This document shows positions 44,420 through 57,555 of a stretch of DNA of 64,000 nt, one piece after another. Made by a program: the position numbers and the translations under genes. Source of the DNA: Hymenopellis radicata (taxonomy: Eukaryota > Basidiomycota > Agaricomycetes > Agaricales > Physalacriaceae); contig JADNRX010000001.1 in the NCBI GenBank assembly GCA_015501595.1, forward strand, positions 310,001-374,000, written 5' to 3'. Numbering within the stretch: the stretch's first letter is position 1; the number at the start of each line of letters is the position of its first letter. The notes beneath the pieces are model-generated. The model ran no database searches, had not been told where the DNA came from, and saw nothing but the letters and a program-made list of their open reading frames with translations.

Positions 44420-45834
44420 TTACAACTTGGGCTTGGGAACTCGGGCTGTAAATCCAATCCTGGGGAAGTGGCATCTGAAGACACCAAATGAACTGGTCGT
44501 TTCGAGAACAAATTCTTCTTGATTGAGCCCAACAAGTTTTCCCGTTGTTGGGAAGGCACGCCCTATCGAAGGCAGTCAGTCCCCATTCAACGTCAGGCGC
44601 GAAGGGGATTACCCGTGTCATTTGGCGCCACTTGTACAATATCGCCTTCTTTTAGTCCTAGGCGCATAGCTTCCACGAGATCAAAGCCTAGGACAGAGTA
44701 ATCCTCGCGTGCTGCAGATGCAATCCTCCTGGCAGCTTCGTCGCCCTTGATTTTCGAGACCGACAAGGTCGATTTCCCGCTGTCCAAGTACTCCGACATC
44801 CTAGCTAACCACTGTAAGGTGCATATGAGAAGACAGTACGAGACAGTAGTAGAGCTTGCCTTGAGGGTGCAAGGAACGTTTTTCTCATCGAAGACAGAAT
44901 CAGTTCCCGGTGCGGCTTTGATCCAAGACAGGATGAAATGCAGCGAGACATCAGCCAAACTTGGAGATGTTGTATCAAACAACCATTCCCGTCCATCGCC
45001 AAGTTGTTCTTCCGTGAGGGCCTGAATGAATGAAGGTGATGCGTGAATCAACGAACGATCAGTACCATTCCCGACTTACAATGTGAGAAGCGATCAGACT
45101 TGAATTCTTCCCGCGTAGATTGATCATCGAGGCGGCTGAGACGGAGGGTACATTCGAAAACTTGGTGGCGTCAAGAATGTTTAGTTAGGAATGGAGATTA
45201 AACTTGAATACTCACTGCTGCGCGATCCTTGAGGAAAACCTCTGGAAACTTTTCCCATTGCAAAAAGACGGGCCCCAGTGGGAACAGAACACTGTCGGTG
45301 TAATGCGTGGCGTAGATCTTTATGGCGCTAGCATCTGAACCTCCACTTTTTCGCAGGGGAAATATAGTTCCATAGCCCTGCGAAATGGGAAACCGTCGTT
45401 CGAGAGTGGACGCAATTAGACTGCGAAGCAATCAGAAGATGTAACGACGTATTGATCCAGGCTCGCCTTGTATCGCAGTAGATGTCATTCCGATAGCAAG
45501 GATAGGAATACGGCGGTATCCCAATCCAAGAAAATCTGTGATTTCGGGTCGGGGGAGAAAGGACCTTACCTGCGGATTGGTGGAGCATCAGAAATGTGTA
45601 TATGAGGTTGGAGAGGCCCACTCACATTGACAGTGTGATGGGGGATCTGTTTAATATACAGAATATGTTCGAGTTTTCGAGCGAATGGAGAGGCATCGTA
45701 GCTTTAATATTATCCCACGAGCAACGATAATCGGAGAGAGATAGAAATAGAAAAGACAATCCGCCAATCCGATACGTCAGCAACAAGTCCAACCACGACA
45801 ACTGATGCTATTACCGGTAGTAGATCACGGACAT
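44420..45834 (-). CDS. Glutathione S-transferase-like protein (GST N- and C-terminal domains)
   Basis: Start ATG 45834; exon 1 (MSVIYY) joins across an intron to RYDASPFARKLEHILYIKQI, the thioredoxin-fold N-domain in which a Ser/Cys would contact glutathione. Then PEITDFLGLGYRRIPILAIG, NDIYCDTSLIASTLERRFP, YATHYTDSVLFPLGPVFLQW, LTEEQLGDGREWLFDTTSPS, LADVSLHFILSWIKAAPGTD and a C-terminal extension with VVAPNDTGRAFPTTGKLVGL and a TAA at 44420-44422. This extended type is common in basidiomycetes. The final intron (after AATGACACGG) is needed to reach the conserved TGKLVGLN end. Role in detoxification is inferred from family. Confidence 0.85.
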
Positions 45835-46251
45835 GGTGGTCAGTGTTCAAGAGCGCGTAAGGGCGGTCAGATACATACATCGGGGTAGTTTTGTTCACGG
45901 TCGACGTCCACGTGAATGCTCGCGTATATGCAGAAGCCGGGGCTGTACTGCACCGCAGCGGGTTCGGCGGTGTACGACAGTGAGTCAGGTGCGCAAGTAA
46001 GGTCATCAGAAGGATAATCGAGACCAATGTAAGGCGTTGGGCGCTTCCATTCGCTTCCATTAAGGCGTGGCAGTCATGACTAAACTTGGTAAGATGCCCA
46101 AAAGTAAGTCTCGCCCGCCAGCGCCTTCAAATGGACACGGAAGATGCGACAAAGCCGCCCATACAATTTCAAAAGCGGAGAGGGGGAGAGCCAGGAGAAC
46201 GAGGAATGCTGCACTACATAGATCGGGGACTGCCGAGAATGCAGTGCTCAC
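45710..46251 (-). CDS. Possible small membrane protein, weak model
   Basis: ATG at 46251 opens a frame with a membrane helix (SAAFLVLLALPLSAFEIVWA) ending at 46060. A second frame from about 46060 carries another hydrophobic stretch (LTLVSIILLMTLLAHLTH) and a third near VIASVVVVGLVADVSDW. The pieces might be exons of one membrane protein, but the last overlaps the first exon and intron of the GST-like gene on the same strand, and no splice junction convinces. It could equally be promoter sequence of the two neighbours. Confidence 0.2.
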
Positions 46252-46388
46252 CGCGTTTCCAACTATATTTCAGTCCTTCACAAGTGTGACGTGAACCAAC
46301 TCTCTCTTTCTCCATCAGCAGGTCGTCGTCGCCGTCGTCAACGAACGTTGAGCACATATCTCCCTCATCACCGCAGCGACCAGCCATC

Positions 46389-49300
46389 ATGGCAAACACG
46401 CCTGGACGCTCTGCCTCGCCCTACGAACCAGGCAAGAATTACGGCGATCCCTTCGCTGACAGACCACGACAGACCCAGTTCGTCGAGCAGGAGCGCCCAT
46501 TCCATGGCAGTCCGAACCTAATGCCGCGTCCTTTCGAGAGTACCTCGTCTCTGCCTTCTCAGGAGTTCGGCGGACCAGGCAACTACGACGACGACGAGAT
46601 TGAAAAGCAACCCCTCAATGCTGGCGCCTTCGCCGGTGGATTCTACCCTCCGAGGTATGCTTTCTTTCATGGATTCTCCAACAATCACTGACACTGTCTC
46701 TGCAGTGTCAACCCCGACTCCTTTGGTGACCCCTATGCCGCTGGAGGGCGCCCCTTGTCGGTCGCCACCACATCTAGCAATGGTGTTGACAGCGCGTGGC
46801 GCCGTCGTCAGACCATCAAGCGCGGTGTCACTCGTAAAGTCAAACTGACAAATGGTAATTTCATTGCGGAGTATCCCGTCCCAACCCCCATCCACACCGC
46901 CGTCGAGGCCAGGTATGCGTCGACGAACACGACCGAATTCTCGTGGGTTTAAGGTTTTCCCTCGTTTAACATCACATTGCTAACTTTGTCTGTCAAGGCA
47001 CATGCGCTACACCGCAGCAACTTGTGATCCAGATGAATTCACGGAGGCCAATGGCTACTCCCTCCGTACCAAGTTGTACAACCGTGAAACGGAGATCCTG
47101 ATCGCCGTCACCTCCTACAATGAGGACAAGACGTTGTACGCCCGTACTCTGCACGGTGTCATGTTGAACATCCGTGATATCTGCAAGACCAAGCAGTCCA
47201 AGTACTGGCGCACGCAAGCTGAACAAGGCAACCCCGGATGGCAAAGGATCACCGTCGCGCTTATCGTCGACGGTCTCGAGGCGATGGACAAGAGTGTTTT
47301 GGATATTCTCGCAACCGTCGGTGTTTACCAGGACGGTGTCATGAAGAAGCAGGTTGACGGTAAAGACACTGTTGCCCACATTTTCGAGGTTAGCATCACG
47401 TTATTACGACTGCTGCTCCTGATTGACATTTTGGGTAGTACACCACCCAACTCTCGGTCGATGCTACGCCGCAGCTTGTTCTTCCTCAAGCCAGCGACCC
47501 GAACAATCTGGTCCCCGTTCAGATCATATTCGTCCTCAAGGCCAAGAATCAGAAGAAGATCAACTCTCACCGTTGGCTCTTCAACGCTATCGGAAAAATG
47601 CTCAACGTTCGTCCTCTCTGCGTGAGGTTTCGTCTGGTGTCTCACAAATTCCCCAGCCTGAGTCATGTGTGCTCATTGACGCTGGTACTAAACCCGGCCA
47701 CAAGTCCATCTACTACCTGTGGGAGGCCTTTTACAATGATCCCAACTTGGGCGGGTGCTGTGGTAAGTATTAGATTCCTTCTCTTTCATGGTATTCTTAC
47801 ACCGTACAGGTGAAATTCACGCCATGATCAAGGGAGGCAAGAAATTGCTGAACCCCTTGATTGCCGCGCAGAACTTCGAATATAAAATGTCAAACATTTT
47901 GGGTCCGTAATTCCCTTCCTACCCGGAAGCTCGTATATTGAGCGGCTTTCTAGACAAGCCCTTGGAAAGTAGCTTTGGATATGTCTCCGTGTTGCCTGGT
48001 GCTTTCTCGGCATATCGCTACCGCGCGATCTTGGGGCGACCTCTCGAGCAATACTTCCATGGTGATCACTCTCTCGCCGACCGCCTGGGCGCAAAGGGTA
48101 TCTATGGTATGAACATCTTCACGAAGAACATGTTCTTGGCCGAGGATCGTATCTTGTGTTTCGAGTTGGTTGCAAAGAAGAATGACAGATGGGTCCTCAC
48201 CTATGTGAAGCCCTCTAAGGCCGAGACTGATGTGCCCGAGGAAGCTGTCGAGCTCATCGGGCAACGTCGTCGTTGGTTGAATGGTTCCTTCGCTGCTTCT
48301 GTGGTATGTCTCTGTTTTCTTGTGATTCCAGCCTATCTGATATCTCGTCCAGTACGCTCTGGTCAACTTCTTTAACTTTTACCGGTCGGGCCATGGCATC
48401 TTCCGCATGTTCTTCCTTCACATTCAGGCATTGGTACGCATCTATCACCATGAAACTTGTAACACCTCTAATATCAGCTCTAGTACAACATCTTCTCGCT
48501 GGTCTTCTCATGGTTCGCCCTAGCCAACATGTGGCTCACGTTCAGTATCATTATCGATTTGCTTCCGGATCAAGACATCATTATCTTCGGTACTGCGGCT
48601 GTGGTGAGTATCAAACGACTATTTGCGCAGGATGCAAACATTGACTGGCTTCTAGACACATTGGGTTAACTTGGCCTTCAAATGGATTTATCTCGCTTTC
48701 CTTGCGCTACAGTTCATTTTAGCGCTCGGCAATCGGCCGAAGGGTGAACGAGCAGCATATTCAATAACTCTATGGTATGTCGATAGATTCTTCTCTCTTG
48801 CGTCTTCTAACCGTTGTATAGGGTTTACGCTTTTCTATCGTTATATCTACTGGTTTGCTCGTTCTGGTTGACTGCAAAGGCGTTTTCGGTATGCAGACTC
48901 ATTTACTGATCTAATAAAGTGTCTAGAACATTGGTACCGAGCTCAAGGATAAATCCACTGGCGATGTTGTCAAAGCTTTCTTCCAGCCGCCCATTGGTGC
49001 CCTCATAGCAGCTATGTTTTCGACGTTCGGTACGTTCTTACATTCATTAACAGGATATCTCATTTACGAGTCCTTCAGGTATCTACTTCATCGCGTCATT
49101 CCTTTATCGTGACCCATGGCACATGTTCTCGAGTTTCATTCAATATCTCCTCATCGCGCCTAGTTTTACCAACGTGCTTAACGTGTACGCTTTTTGCAAC
49201 TTGCACGATGTACGCGACTCCGATTTCATTATTGATTTGTTTTCTAACATCCTGCCAAGGTATCCTGGGGAACGAAAGGCAGCGACAAAGCGGAAGCCTT

Positions 49301-49768
49301 GCCATCAGTGTCTTCCAAGAAAAGCAAGGACGCCGATGCTCCAGCCGTCGAAGATACAGTCAAGACGCAGGAGGATGTTGATGACGCTTTCAAGGAAACT
49401 GTGACGCGTGCTGTCACTAAAGTTAAGACCACCGAGGAGATTGAAAAGCCCACGATGGATGATCAAAACAAGACTTTCCGAACCCGGCTCGTCAGTCTCT
49501 GGATGCTCTCCAACGCGACGCTAGCTATTGCGATAGAGAACATCAACGGCTTACCGAACGACACAGATCCAGCGGCAGATGAGCAAAGTCTACGGGATAA
49601 GCAGAACACTTATTTCTCCATCATTTTATACTCGACTGCCGGTTTGGCTGCGGTTCGGTTTACTGGGGTAAGACACTTACTACCTGCTCTGGAATGTGGC
49701 TAACTCCTGTTCAGTGTCTCTTCTACTTCTTCAAGCGGAATTTGTTCCGATGCTGCCGTCGCAACTAG
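46389..49768 (+). CDS. Chitin synthase (division 1, Chs1/2/3-like)
   Basis: Makes chitin from UDP-GlcNAc at the plasma membrane. ATG at 46389; a hydrophilic N-terminal region rich in Pro/Asp, then [176 protein letters not shown] and the catalytic signature [10 protein letters not shown]. The membrane region follows ([62 protein letters not shown]), then a charged loop with [14 protein letters not shown] and a final helix, ending CCRRN (stop 49766-49768). About 900 residues; many introns, no frame problem seen. Confidence 0.95.
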
Positions 49769-49993
49769 ATGACGATCTTTTCATGCTATCTTGCTCCACA
49801 TTTTGCTGGAATGGACATTTTCTGGCTCTTGGTTGGATAACTCATATTCTGCTTTGACGCTTATTCTCACGCTATATTGACTATTGATAGTCGGCGATGA
49901 ACAAAATATTTATATTAGGATTCGTCGTAGTACGTTGTATGCATAAGTTCACGATACCACACATCATTCATTGCATTCGACGGACTGGAAAGA

Positions 49994-51019
49994 TCATGAG
50001 TACATTCCGGCATATTCGTCTCTATCGCGGTCCCGACGGGGGTTATGGGATGGAGAGTTCAATCGAAAGAAGGAGTCGAGTTCAGATATTTCGACAGGAC
50101 TGATCACGTCGTCTGCAGCGTGCCCGGGCTGGCCGACGCCATCAGATGGAAAGATGGACGAAAATAGACCAGGCATCTGATGATTCAGGCGAGATATGGC
50201 GTCTCGGACCTGTGGAGGCAGCGTGTTGAGGTTCACTGGAGGGACCTCGCGTGTCGGAGTTGGTGTAGACGGCTGGGAGTTTGTCGGAGACCGTTCCAAG
50301 AGTGCTCGACGACATGTCGGACAAGAGTCGTGCTTTAGTTGGCATGTCAATGAACAGTCGAGGCTGTTAATGAAGGGGTCCTTACGGAATCATGGATCCA
50401 GCGCGAAATACTGTGAGAGGGGCTGTATCAGAGCGGGGACCTATGAGCGACAAGAGCAACGCACTCGCGGCGGCAGAAAAGATGGCCACATTGATATTTT
50501 TGCGCCAATCTTGCGACGCCCAGCTCCTCTATGGGGTGGGCGGGTGAGTCCATGGCGATGGCCATCTCCTCTTCGGCGAGGAGCGCCATAAGCGGGGTCA
50601 AGCATATTGGACATATCGCATCTATGTACGGAATGAGCGACCAAGCCAGAAAGGCACTAGGACTAAACCTTTTTGGCCAAGTTCAATAACTTGCTTCTCT
50701 GTCAGACGTGGAAGACATTCTACGAGGTCTTGTATTTGCCTGTCCAGCCTTCAAATAACCGAACAGAAACGAACAGTAGCACATACGTTGGAGTCAAATG
50801 ACTGCTGTTGCCAGGAACAAGAGCATCAAGTCGCTGGAGGATCGCTTCGCGAAGGTCGTCACGAAAATCATCAAAAGCACCGGGATCCATGTTTAGGTTG
50901 GAGGTCAACCGCAGAGCATGAAACATATTATTATCAGCAAACGCGCGTTCGTCACGTGTACGGAGGCAATATTCATTGGACAAGATGGTAGTACAAACAA
51001 CGAGAGTAGAAGATGGCAT
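49994..51019 (-). CDS. RING-type zinc finger protein
   Basis: The likely start is ATG 51019 (MPSSTLVVCTTILSNEYCLR), with an alternative at 50890 (MDPGAFDDFRDDLREAIL). After two introns: DLVECLPRLTEKQVIELGQ, then a RING finger with CPICLTPLMALLAEEEMAIA and later QKYQCGHLFCRREC, completed across an intron by CISRWIH-like residues and DSCPTCRRALLE. The C-terminal tail is Pro/Thr-rich (TNSQPSTPTPTREVPPVN) and ends DEYAGMYS at 49994. The spaced C3H2C3/C3HC4 pattern suggests a ubiquitin ligase. The loop between the first and second Cys pairs is long. Substrate unknown. Confidence 0.78.
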
Positions 51020-51114
51020 GCATGCAGACAGCGAGATGGCGAGAGATCGTAACGGAGAAGGAGAGAAACGGAGAACCAGCCTGCCCATATATATACAACG
51101 ACGAGGATGATGCC

Positions 51115-51623
51115 CTAGAATGGGTTCTCATCGTCGTCGTTCATCTTGTTCTCCTTCTCCGTAGGCTGAGGGCGCCCTTCAATGTCCATTTCGCTGTCGC
51201 TGTCTGTCGATTCTTCCTTCTGGGCGAACAGCTGGACTGGTTTGGGTCCCCTGAAACATAACAATGGGTACAAGTTGCAAGGGAAATGATTACAATACGT
51301 ACTTTGTGAAATGCTTCTTCTTGGCATCGGATAGCTTCTGACTGCAGGGGGTCATCATATTATCTGTTGGCGAGATTCCAAACGATGGTTTGCTAGCACG
51401 TGGTCAACGGGAGGACACAACGCGACAAGGTAGATGCCACTCACAGGCCTTTCGCCATCTTCTTTGCTAACAGTGCCTTTGCACCCATTCCCGGCGCCTG
51501 GTTGACTAGGTGTCCTAGCGGCGCTTGTGGGTGGACGATTTTGGCTGCCTGGGATGGATTATGGAGTGGCTGGATGGGTGTACCGCTGGGCGAGTCATTG
51601 GGGGTGGACGTGGTTGAAGACAT
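51115..51623 (-). CDS. Spo12-like small regulatory protein
   Basis: ATG 51623 (MSSTTSTPNDSPSGTPIQPL). A Ser/Thr/Pro-rich N-terminus and GAKALLAKKMAKGL, then after an intron KPSFGISPTDNMMTPCSQKL and SDAKKKHF, then KGPKPVQLFAQKEESTDSDS and an acidic/polar end DDDENPF (stop 51115-51117). The core SPTDNxxTPCSxKL...KKKHF resembles the Spo12 motif of mitotic-exit (FEAR-type) regulators in yeasts. The match is judged from memory and is short. About 135 residues. It is divergent to MDM35, with 179 bp between starts. A longer upstream start (in-frame ATG 51737) is possible but would overlap less natural sequence. Confidence 0.55.
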
Positions 51624-51802
51624 GGCAGACAGCGAGCTCGATGGTGACAGCGACGACGACAATAGAAGACTGTGGTAGTGAAGGTGGTGGTTGAGAGGTA
51701 AACACGTAACGCACTCTTTTACCATTTCGAATCGCAACCATCACGTGGTCGAGGTCTCGGTCCGAGTGGCCGCCGGCGATTAATACTCTTCCTGCATCCA
51801 GC

Positions 51803-52147
51803 ATGGCAGATAGCTTGAATGAAGCCTGCACGCCGCTAAAGCGTTCGTACGATTCATGTTTCAATGCTTGGTTTGAGGGATACTTGGAGCCGGCCGTTGC
51901 TGCCACCTCACAAGCCCAGAGGGAGGTGTATTCCAAACAAAAGGCTGAGGAATTCGAGGCAAAGTGTGGCAAGCTGTGGATTGAGTACAAGACTTGTGTT
52001 CAGGTCAGTGTGAACTAGGTAGCGGGCGAATGGACTAAAGTATTCCGCCAGAATTCTCTCAAAGATAAAGGATTAGTGCCTTTATTGGAGCAAGCGCGGG
52101 AAGAGCATCCTCTGAAGGAGGCTCCGCCGCCACTGTCGAGAGACTAG
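51803..52147 (+). CDS. MDM35: Mdm35/TRIAP1-like twin CX9C protein
   Basis: ATG at 51803, MADSLNEACTPLKRSYDSC. Two CX9C motifs, CTPLKRSYDSC and CGKLWIEYKTC, framing FNAWFEGYLEPAV; an intron after CVQ leads to NSLKDKGLVPLLEQAREEHP and PLSRD (TAG 52145-52147). About 100 residues. Mdm35 is imported into the mitochondrial intermembrane space by the Mia40 disulfide relay and partners Ups1/PRELI proteins that shuttle phospholipids between the two membranes. All features of the family are present. Confidence 0.92.
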
Positions 52148-52788
52148 TGTCTGTAACTATAGGTGTGCATTTCCCCCGCGAATAGACGCGTTCGTGACCT
52201 TGATATAAAGTCAGTATGCCCAACTTGGACGTCAATACTATTCCTCCTTGCGCATTGCTACCTACTCGTACTTCAAAGGAAGATCATTGTACGCATCCTC
52301 GGAGAAATTACAAAGTCGCTGACCCCGTATGCCTACTTGACTCCCAGGCGAGCTTTCCTTTAGGCCTCGGGTCATATTTATAATTTGACAAGGAAAAATA
52401 ATCCAGTCCCAAGGGACCCGCGAATCAACCGCCACATGAAAGGTTCCAGGGCATTTGTACGTTTCGCGGGCAGGTGTATGACCCCGGCGACCTTCCGTCT
52501 ATTGCTCTCGGTGTACCGCGGGCTTAATGACCGCCGTGCAGCTAATAACCAGGTGTTACGAGGATCACATGTAGCAGGAGATTGAGCGCTATTGAGCGCG
52601 CATCGCAGAATTTACGTAGTGGAATTACTGTCACAAGACATGCAGGACACCCACCAGGAGGAGTTGTTGCCAAATCGAGCCAACTAAACTGTTACTCCTT
52701 CCCAATCCCTTCACGGCTCCCGCTTGTAGAAATGCCTATATAAATACTCCAATCCCCGTCTTTTCTGGCTTCGCTCGATTCTCCAATA
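52148..52788. other. Intergenic / RHB1 promoter
   Basis: About 640 nt between MDM35 and the Rheb gene. CTATATAAATA near 52736-52746 is a good TATA box about 45 nt upstream of the RHB1 start codon. No gene recognised in the remainder. Confidence 0.55.
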
Positions 52789-53556
52789 ATGGCCCCCTCT
52801 GAAAGTATAAAAAAACGCAAGATTGCCGTACTTGGATCACGCTCGGTCGGTGCGTGTTGTCGCCTGTCCTTGTCGTCATCGTCTGACAGCGAGCAGGCAA
52901 GTCGTCGCTCATCTACCAGTTCGTCGAGGGCCAGTTTAACGAGAACTACTATCCGACCATCGAAAACTCGTGCTCCAAGAGTCTGCAGTTCAGGGGCACA
53001 GAGTTCAACTGCCAGATAATAGACACCGCAGGACAGGTTCGCTCACCAACGATGGCTGAGGCGGCGCCCACTGACCCCCCGCGTAGGACGAGTACTCCAT
53101 CCTGAATTCAAAACACGCTATTGGCATCCACGGCTATGTTTTGGTGTACTCGGTCACCTCAAGGAGCTCTTTCGAGATGATCCAGGTCATCTATGATAAA
53201 ATTGTCGACTTCTGTGGTGTTACGGACATTCCGTGTGTGATCGTCGGCTCCAAGGTGGATCTCAAAATGAGGTCAGCCCCGCGCCTCCAGTTCATTCATC
53301 TGACTGACTTTGACTTTTCGCAGGCAGGTGACGGAAACGGAGGGCTCGGCGCTTGCACACTCACTCAAGGCTGCCTGGGTGGAGACTAGTGCAAAGACCA
53401 ACTTCAACGTTTGTGAGTCGCGGCTGCCGTTCTCCGTGACGTGCACATCATACTCATGTTCCCGAAGCCAAGGTCTTCGACCTGTGCCTCGGCGAGGTCG
53501 AAAAGAACTCGCCGTCAATGCAGGAGCCTCCCGCGAGCCGTTGCATCATGATGTAA
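52789..53556 (+). CDS. RHB1: Rheb-type small GTPase
   Basis: Ras-superfamily switch that activates TORC1. ATG 52789 (MAPSESIKKRKIAVLGSRSV), P-loop GSRSVGKSS completed across an intron, switch I YQFVEGQFNENYYPTIENS with the effector Tyr/Pro/Thr, switch II IIDTAGQDEYSILN, VYSVTSRSSFEMIQVIYDKI, the base-contacting GSKVDLKMRRQVTETEG and WVETSAKTN, and a C-terminal CAAX box CIMM (stop 53554-53556), a farnesylation signal. The Rheb family has Arg-Ser at the residues equivalent to Ras Gly12-Gly13, as here (GSRSVGKS). About 185 residues; four short introns, all frame-keeping. Confidence 0.94.
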
Positions 53557-53707
53557 CCCTCCAGCTATGCCCATTCGTTTTGCGTTCACTTCACCTATTT
53601 TGTAAACACCGCCACACATGTCCTTATAGTCTCTGTATGTCTTAAGTAAGTTATCAACCTACTGTACATTGTTTAATCCTAGATTTACATTTCGTTTGTT
53701 TACTGCT

Positions 53708-56700
53708 TCAGGCCGTTCCATCTCCCAAAAACCTCATCTTGACCTGCCGACCATTTAGGCCGATTGCCTTCACAATCTGCGCATCACCGGGGACTAGGTC
53801 GATGGCTTGGTCACTCCATTTGACGAATTCGCCTTCCGCATCAAGGACGACTCCCTTTACTGGCTTGTTTGTCGACAGCGTGACGGATATTCCATCTGCA
53901 GAAACTTCCGCCTTCAGGCCCACCTCCGCGATCTCAGGGAACGTTATGAACTTGAAGGGCTCAGGCCTAACACATGTCGATTATATCAAACAATTGACTG
54001 CATGCATGCACTCACCAATTCGAGTACCGCGCCAACACATTTCCGCCGTCATCGATTAAGCGTGCGGACACGATGACGACCCTTGGAAGCTCGCTCCTTT
54101 TCGTCCTCCTCGGCTGTCCTGGCAGTTCGCCTTGGAACAGTTCTGTACTCGCATTCGGCGCCAGTACCACCGCCTTGGACCAATTCTCGACCCAGTCGGA
54201 GTTAAGGTCGAAGGAAGACACGTCCAGGGTCACCGTTTTCTCAGCAAGCGTACTGTTCGTACCCCAGATTTCCAATGTTGTATCGATAAAGACGTTCGCG
54301 GCAGATCGATGGTCTGGGTATGTTTCTTTTTCCTTCCGGGTCATACCTACCGTGAAGGGACGAAGTTCGCGCGCGATCGCAAAGTACGCCGGCTTGGGAC
54401 GCAGGTAGTAGTCGATAATTGCCCATGATGTCGTCGGCCAGCAGTCGTTGATCTATGAATGGGGTCAAGGGAAAGAAAGGAGGCCATATGTTGGGCTCGT
54501 ACCTGCCAAACAAGTGCGCCAGCGGTATATTGCTTGCCTTTACCCTTCCAGTTACGTCGCCATAACCGATATGCGGAAGCCAACGTTTCGGCTTGCATGA
54601 CTTGCGTGTAATAGACGTAGCTTTAATTACTTGTGTGAGTAATTTGGGCGTATTAAAAGATCGCCGGCATACCTCTCCATTTCGAAAGAGTGTTTGAAGT
54701 TCTCGACAAGATAGAGCTGAGACTCGCGGTAAGAGAGTGAATCCTCGAAAACAACTGAAGTATACCTCGAGGCGCCTCTCGAATCCAGCAGCTTTGTTAT
54801 GGTTATTGTTGACTCTGAAAAGGATGTGAGAATCAATCCATGTTAGTAAGCACTGGCTGGCATACTTAGATTGGGGATATCTTTGTGACTTGTCGCCGCC
54901 CAGCCACGCGTCAACAGTACGAATGTCGGGGTACCCTTCCCTGTACACACGCCCGTCAGTAAGGAATCGGGTACAGAGATTGCTAACCGACATTCCGAAT
55001 TCAGAGACGAATCTCCCTGCAAGAATGTCCCAGTTGTGCCAAGGCTCTTGAGTCCCGTGCCACACATTCCCTTTAATTAAATCAGTGTGAAACTGTGCAT
55101 CGAATGATACGAAATCCTACATTGATGAAGATCCCCATATTGAAGATTCCTTGTGTCTTTACCAAATCCACTGTACGGCGAAGAACGATGATAGAAAACA
55201 TCCGAGTACTCCTCCACGACTGAAGGCAAAAGACGTTCGTAGATGTGACGTGCAGGGAAATTGGTGTCACGGAAGTCCGACTTCTCGTCCGAATAGTCGA
55301 GGTCTAGTTTCAGAGACTCGGCAAGTTGGTAGTCTACCGGACAATAGTGTTAGGAAGGAAGAGGTTCCGGGTATTGGCATAGTCGGTACCTTCGTTATTA
55401 CCGGCTGTGAAGAACAACTGCGTTAGGACGGTCAGACATGGATACGAAATGCATACCAAAGATCACGACGGAGGGGTGGTGCCGGAGCCTCTTGACGTTC
55501 TGAATTGCTTCCTCCTTGACCAGAGTCAGGAAGGAGTCATACGCAGGGTACTGAGGGCTGTCAGCTCCGAATGAGTGCGCTGACATGAATACGTACTTGT
55601 CCACAACCGAACATGAAGTCCTGCCATACGAGAACTATTGGACTGTAAGGAAGATCGCAGTTGGCGCCCCCTAAAGCACTTACTTCCAAGCTCTGGTACG
55701 GCGATGAATACTAAGAACTACGGAAACAAGTAGCACCTCACCATCGCATATGTCGTAGAAGCTATCATACTCATAGATGCCTCCTCCCCAGACACGAATC
55801 ATGTTCTGGTTTCCGTCGATCAGAAGTTGCAACCACGCTCTGTACCGTTCTGGGGTCATTCTGTATATTTGGTGAGCGATCGAGGAGCGCAGACCAAACG
55901 AATTCGACTGACGTAGTGAGGAAAGAGTCGGCAGGAATCCAGTTCGATCCTGGTAACTCAGTTTGAGAGAGTAAAGCATTGCGCCACACCTAACTCACCA
56001 CCGCAAAAGATTCTGAGGTTGTTGACCTCAAACAAGAATGTCCTTCCCTCTTGTTCTTCAAGTGGTTCCTGGACTACCTGTACCCTGCGGAAGGCGATCT
56101 TCTGTGTCTTGGAATCGAGAATATTACCCTCTGAGTCGGTTATTTCGGTTTCCACAGTGTAGAGAGGCTGTGCGCCATAGTGCACTGGGTACCAAAGCTT
56201 GACCTGGCCTGCTTCAAACTGGAAAGAGACCTTGTAATGACCAGCGTCTGTCGGAATTTTGTTGGAAGAAGCTTCGATGACTCCATCGGGATTTTTCAAA
56301 ACGAATGACGCAAACCCTGCGATCTTGTCCGACAATGTACCGGTGGCTGACAGTTCTGCAGACAAGGATTCGGATACGACGGCCTTGACATACAAGTCAG
56401 CGATGCGAGTATTGTATGTTTGGAGGTAAATTGGTTTCCACGGGCCAATTGTCATGAGAAGGGGACCTGGAAGTTACTCAGCGATGGAGTTCAAGGCGTC
56501 AATTGACGCCACGCACCCCAATCCCACCCATAACTTTAGAACAACGTAAGTATACTGAATCATAAGACAAGTCAATGGGGTCGACGAACTTGTATTGGGC
56601 TTTCCTGACATGAAGACGACTGGAATCTCCATTCCAAAGCCCGAATTTGCCGTGTTCCTTTTCAATCTCTCTACCCTAGAAAGATGGTCAAGACATGGCT

Positions 56701-57348
56701 ATATGATTATAAGGTTATGACATGCCTTGATGAATGCACTCTCAAAATCCAGATTCAACGTGTTCGCTCCGACTTTGAGGACGGACTTGACGGGGACACG
56801 ATACGAGACAAACTGATTCTCAGTCCTGTGGCGCGCTTAGGGCGCAAATACCGTGTAGGATGGACGAACTTACGAAAGTATCTTCGTGCCATTCTAGATA
56901 CCAAGATCAGAATCGTAGACGAAGACAAAAGCGCCACGAAACACACTAAATGGACTGAGGAAAAGGTGTCAACTCCATCGAACACGACATCGATGTTTGC
57001 GGATTTGAGCTGCTCTTCAGTCACGTCGAAAACAGTCTTGAACGACCATGCGCTCTCTCCGATCCCTACGAAGGCATTGCATCAGCACTGTTTCACATAC
57101 TGAGGAGACGCCACAGTACATTGCACGTCCCACTCATGCAAGCCTATGAACTTTATACAAGTTCAGACGAGGTTGGAATATAAACACGCTAATTGACGCA
57201 CCGGATCCGGAATTTTCTTCAATTTGAGCAGCTCGACATGGACGGTCGTTGGGAACGACGAGGCTTGCAGCCATTCACCATCCTTAGTGCCTTGGCCGCC
57301 TCCAATCTGGGTGAACGACCAGTCTTCTAATAGTCGGGTCGTAGACAT
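53708..57348 (-). CDS. GH2 beta-mannosidase
   Basis: Start ATG 57348 (MSTTRLLEDWSFTQIGGGQG). N-terminal sugar-binding domain: FVGIGESAWSFKTVFDV, IDVVFDGVDTFSSVHLNG, RKAQYKYGWDWGPLLMTIGP. The TIM barrel contains FCGGSNWIPADSF, ERYRAWLQLLIDGNQNMIRV, WGGGIYEYDSFYDICDELG, ILVWQDFMFGCGQYPAYDSF, RLRHHPSVVIFAGNNEDYQ (acid/base Glu in GNNE), HQWNVWHGTQEPWHNWD and RFVSEFGM (nucleophile Glu). C-terminal domains: TAGALVWQINDCWPTTSWAI, DYYLRPKPAYFAIARELRPF, ending FLGDGTA at 53708. No signal peptide, so it is the cytosolic mndB type that trims mannose from manno-oligosaccharides. The MFS gene directly upstream on the same strand could supply substrate. Confidence 0.93.
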
Positions 57349-57555
57349 GGTTGGGAGAAGAACGAGCAGATCTGTCCAAGTTGGACAATAAGTTGAATTT
57401 AACCAGCATGATGGTCACCTGAAAGCCGGAAAGATTCCGGTAATTGTCCGCGTTATCTTATCTACGGCGTGTCGGCCCGGACGTCTGCCAACGCGAATAA
57501 CTTTGAGCCCACTGCGAATACACATTATAACTCTAGTTCTGTATTAATTACGCAT

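Noticed and set aside
56684..57103. Plus-strand frame opposite the beta-mannosidase 5' exons
   Set aside because: It is fully explained as antisense of conserved GH2 exons and introns.
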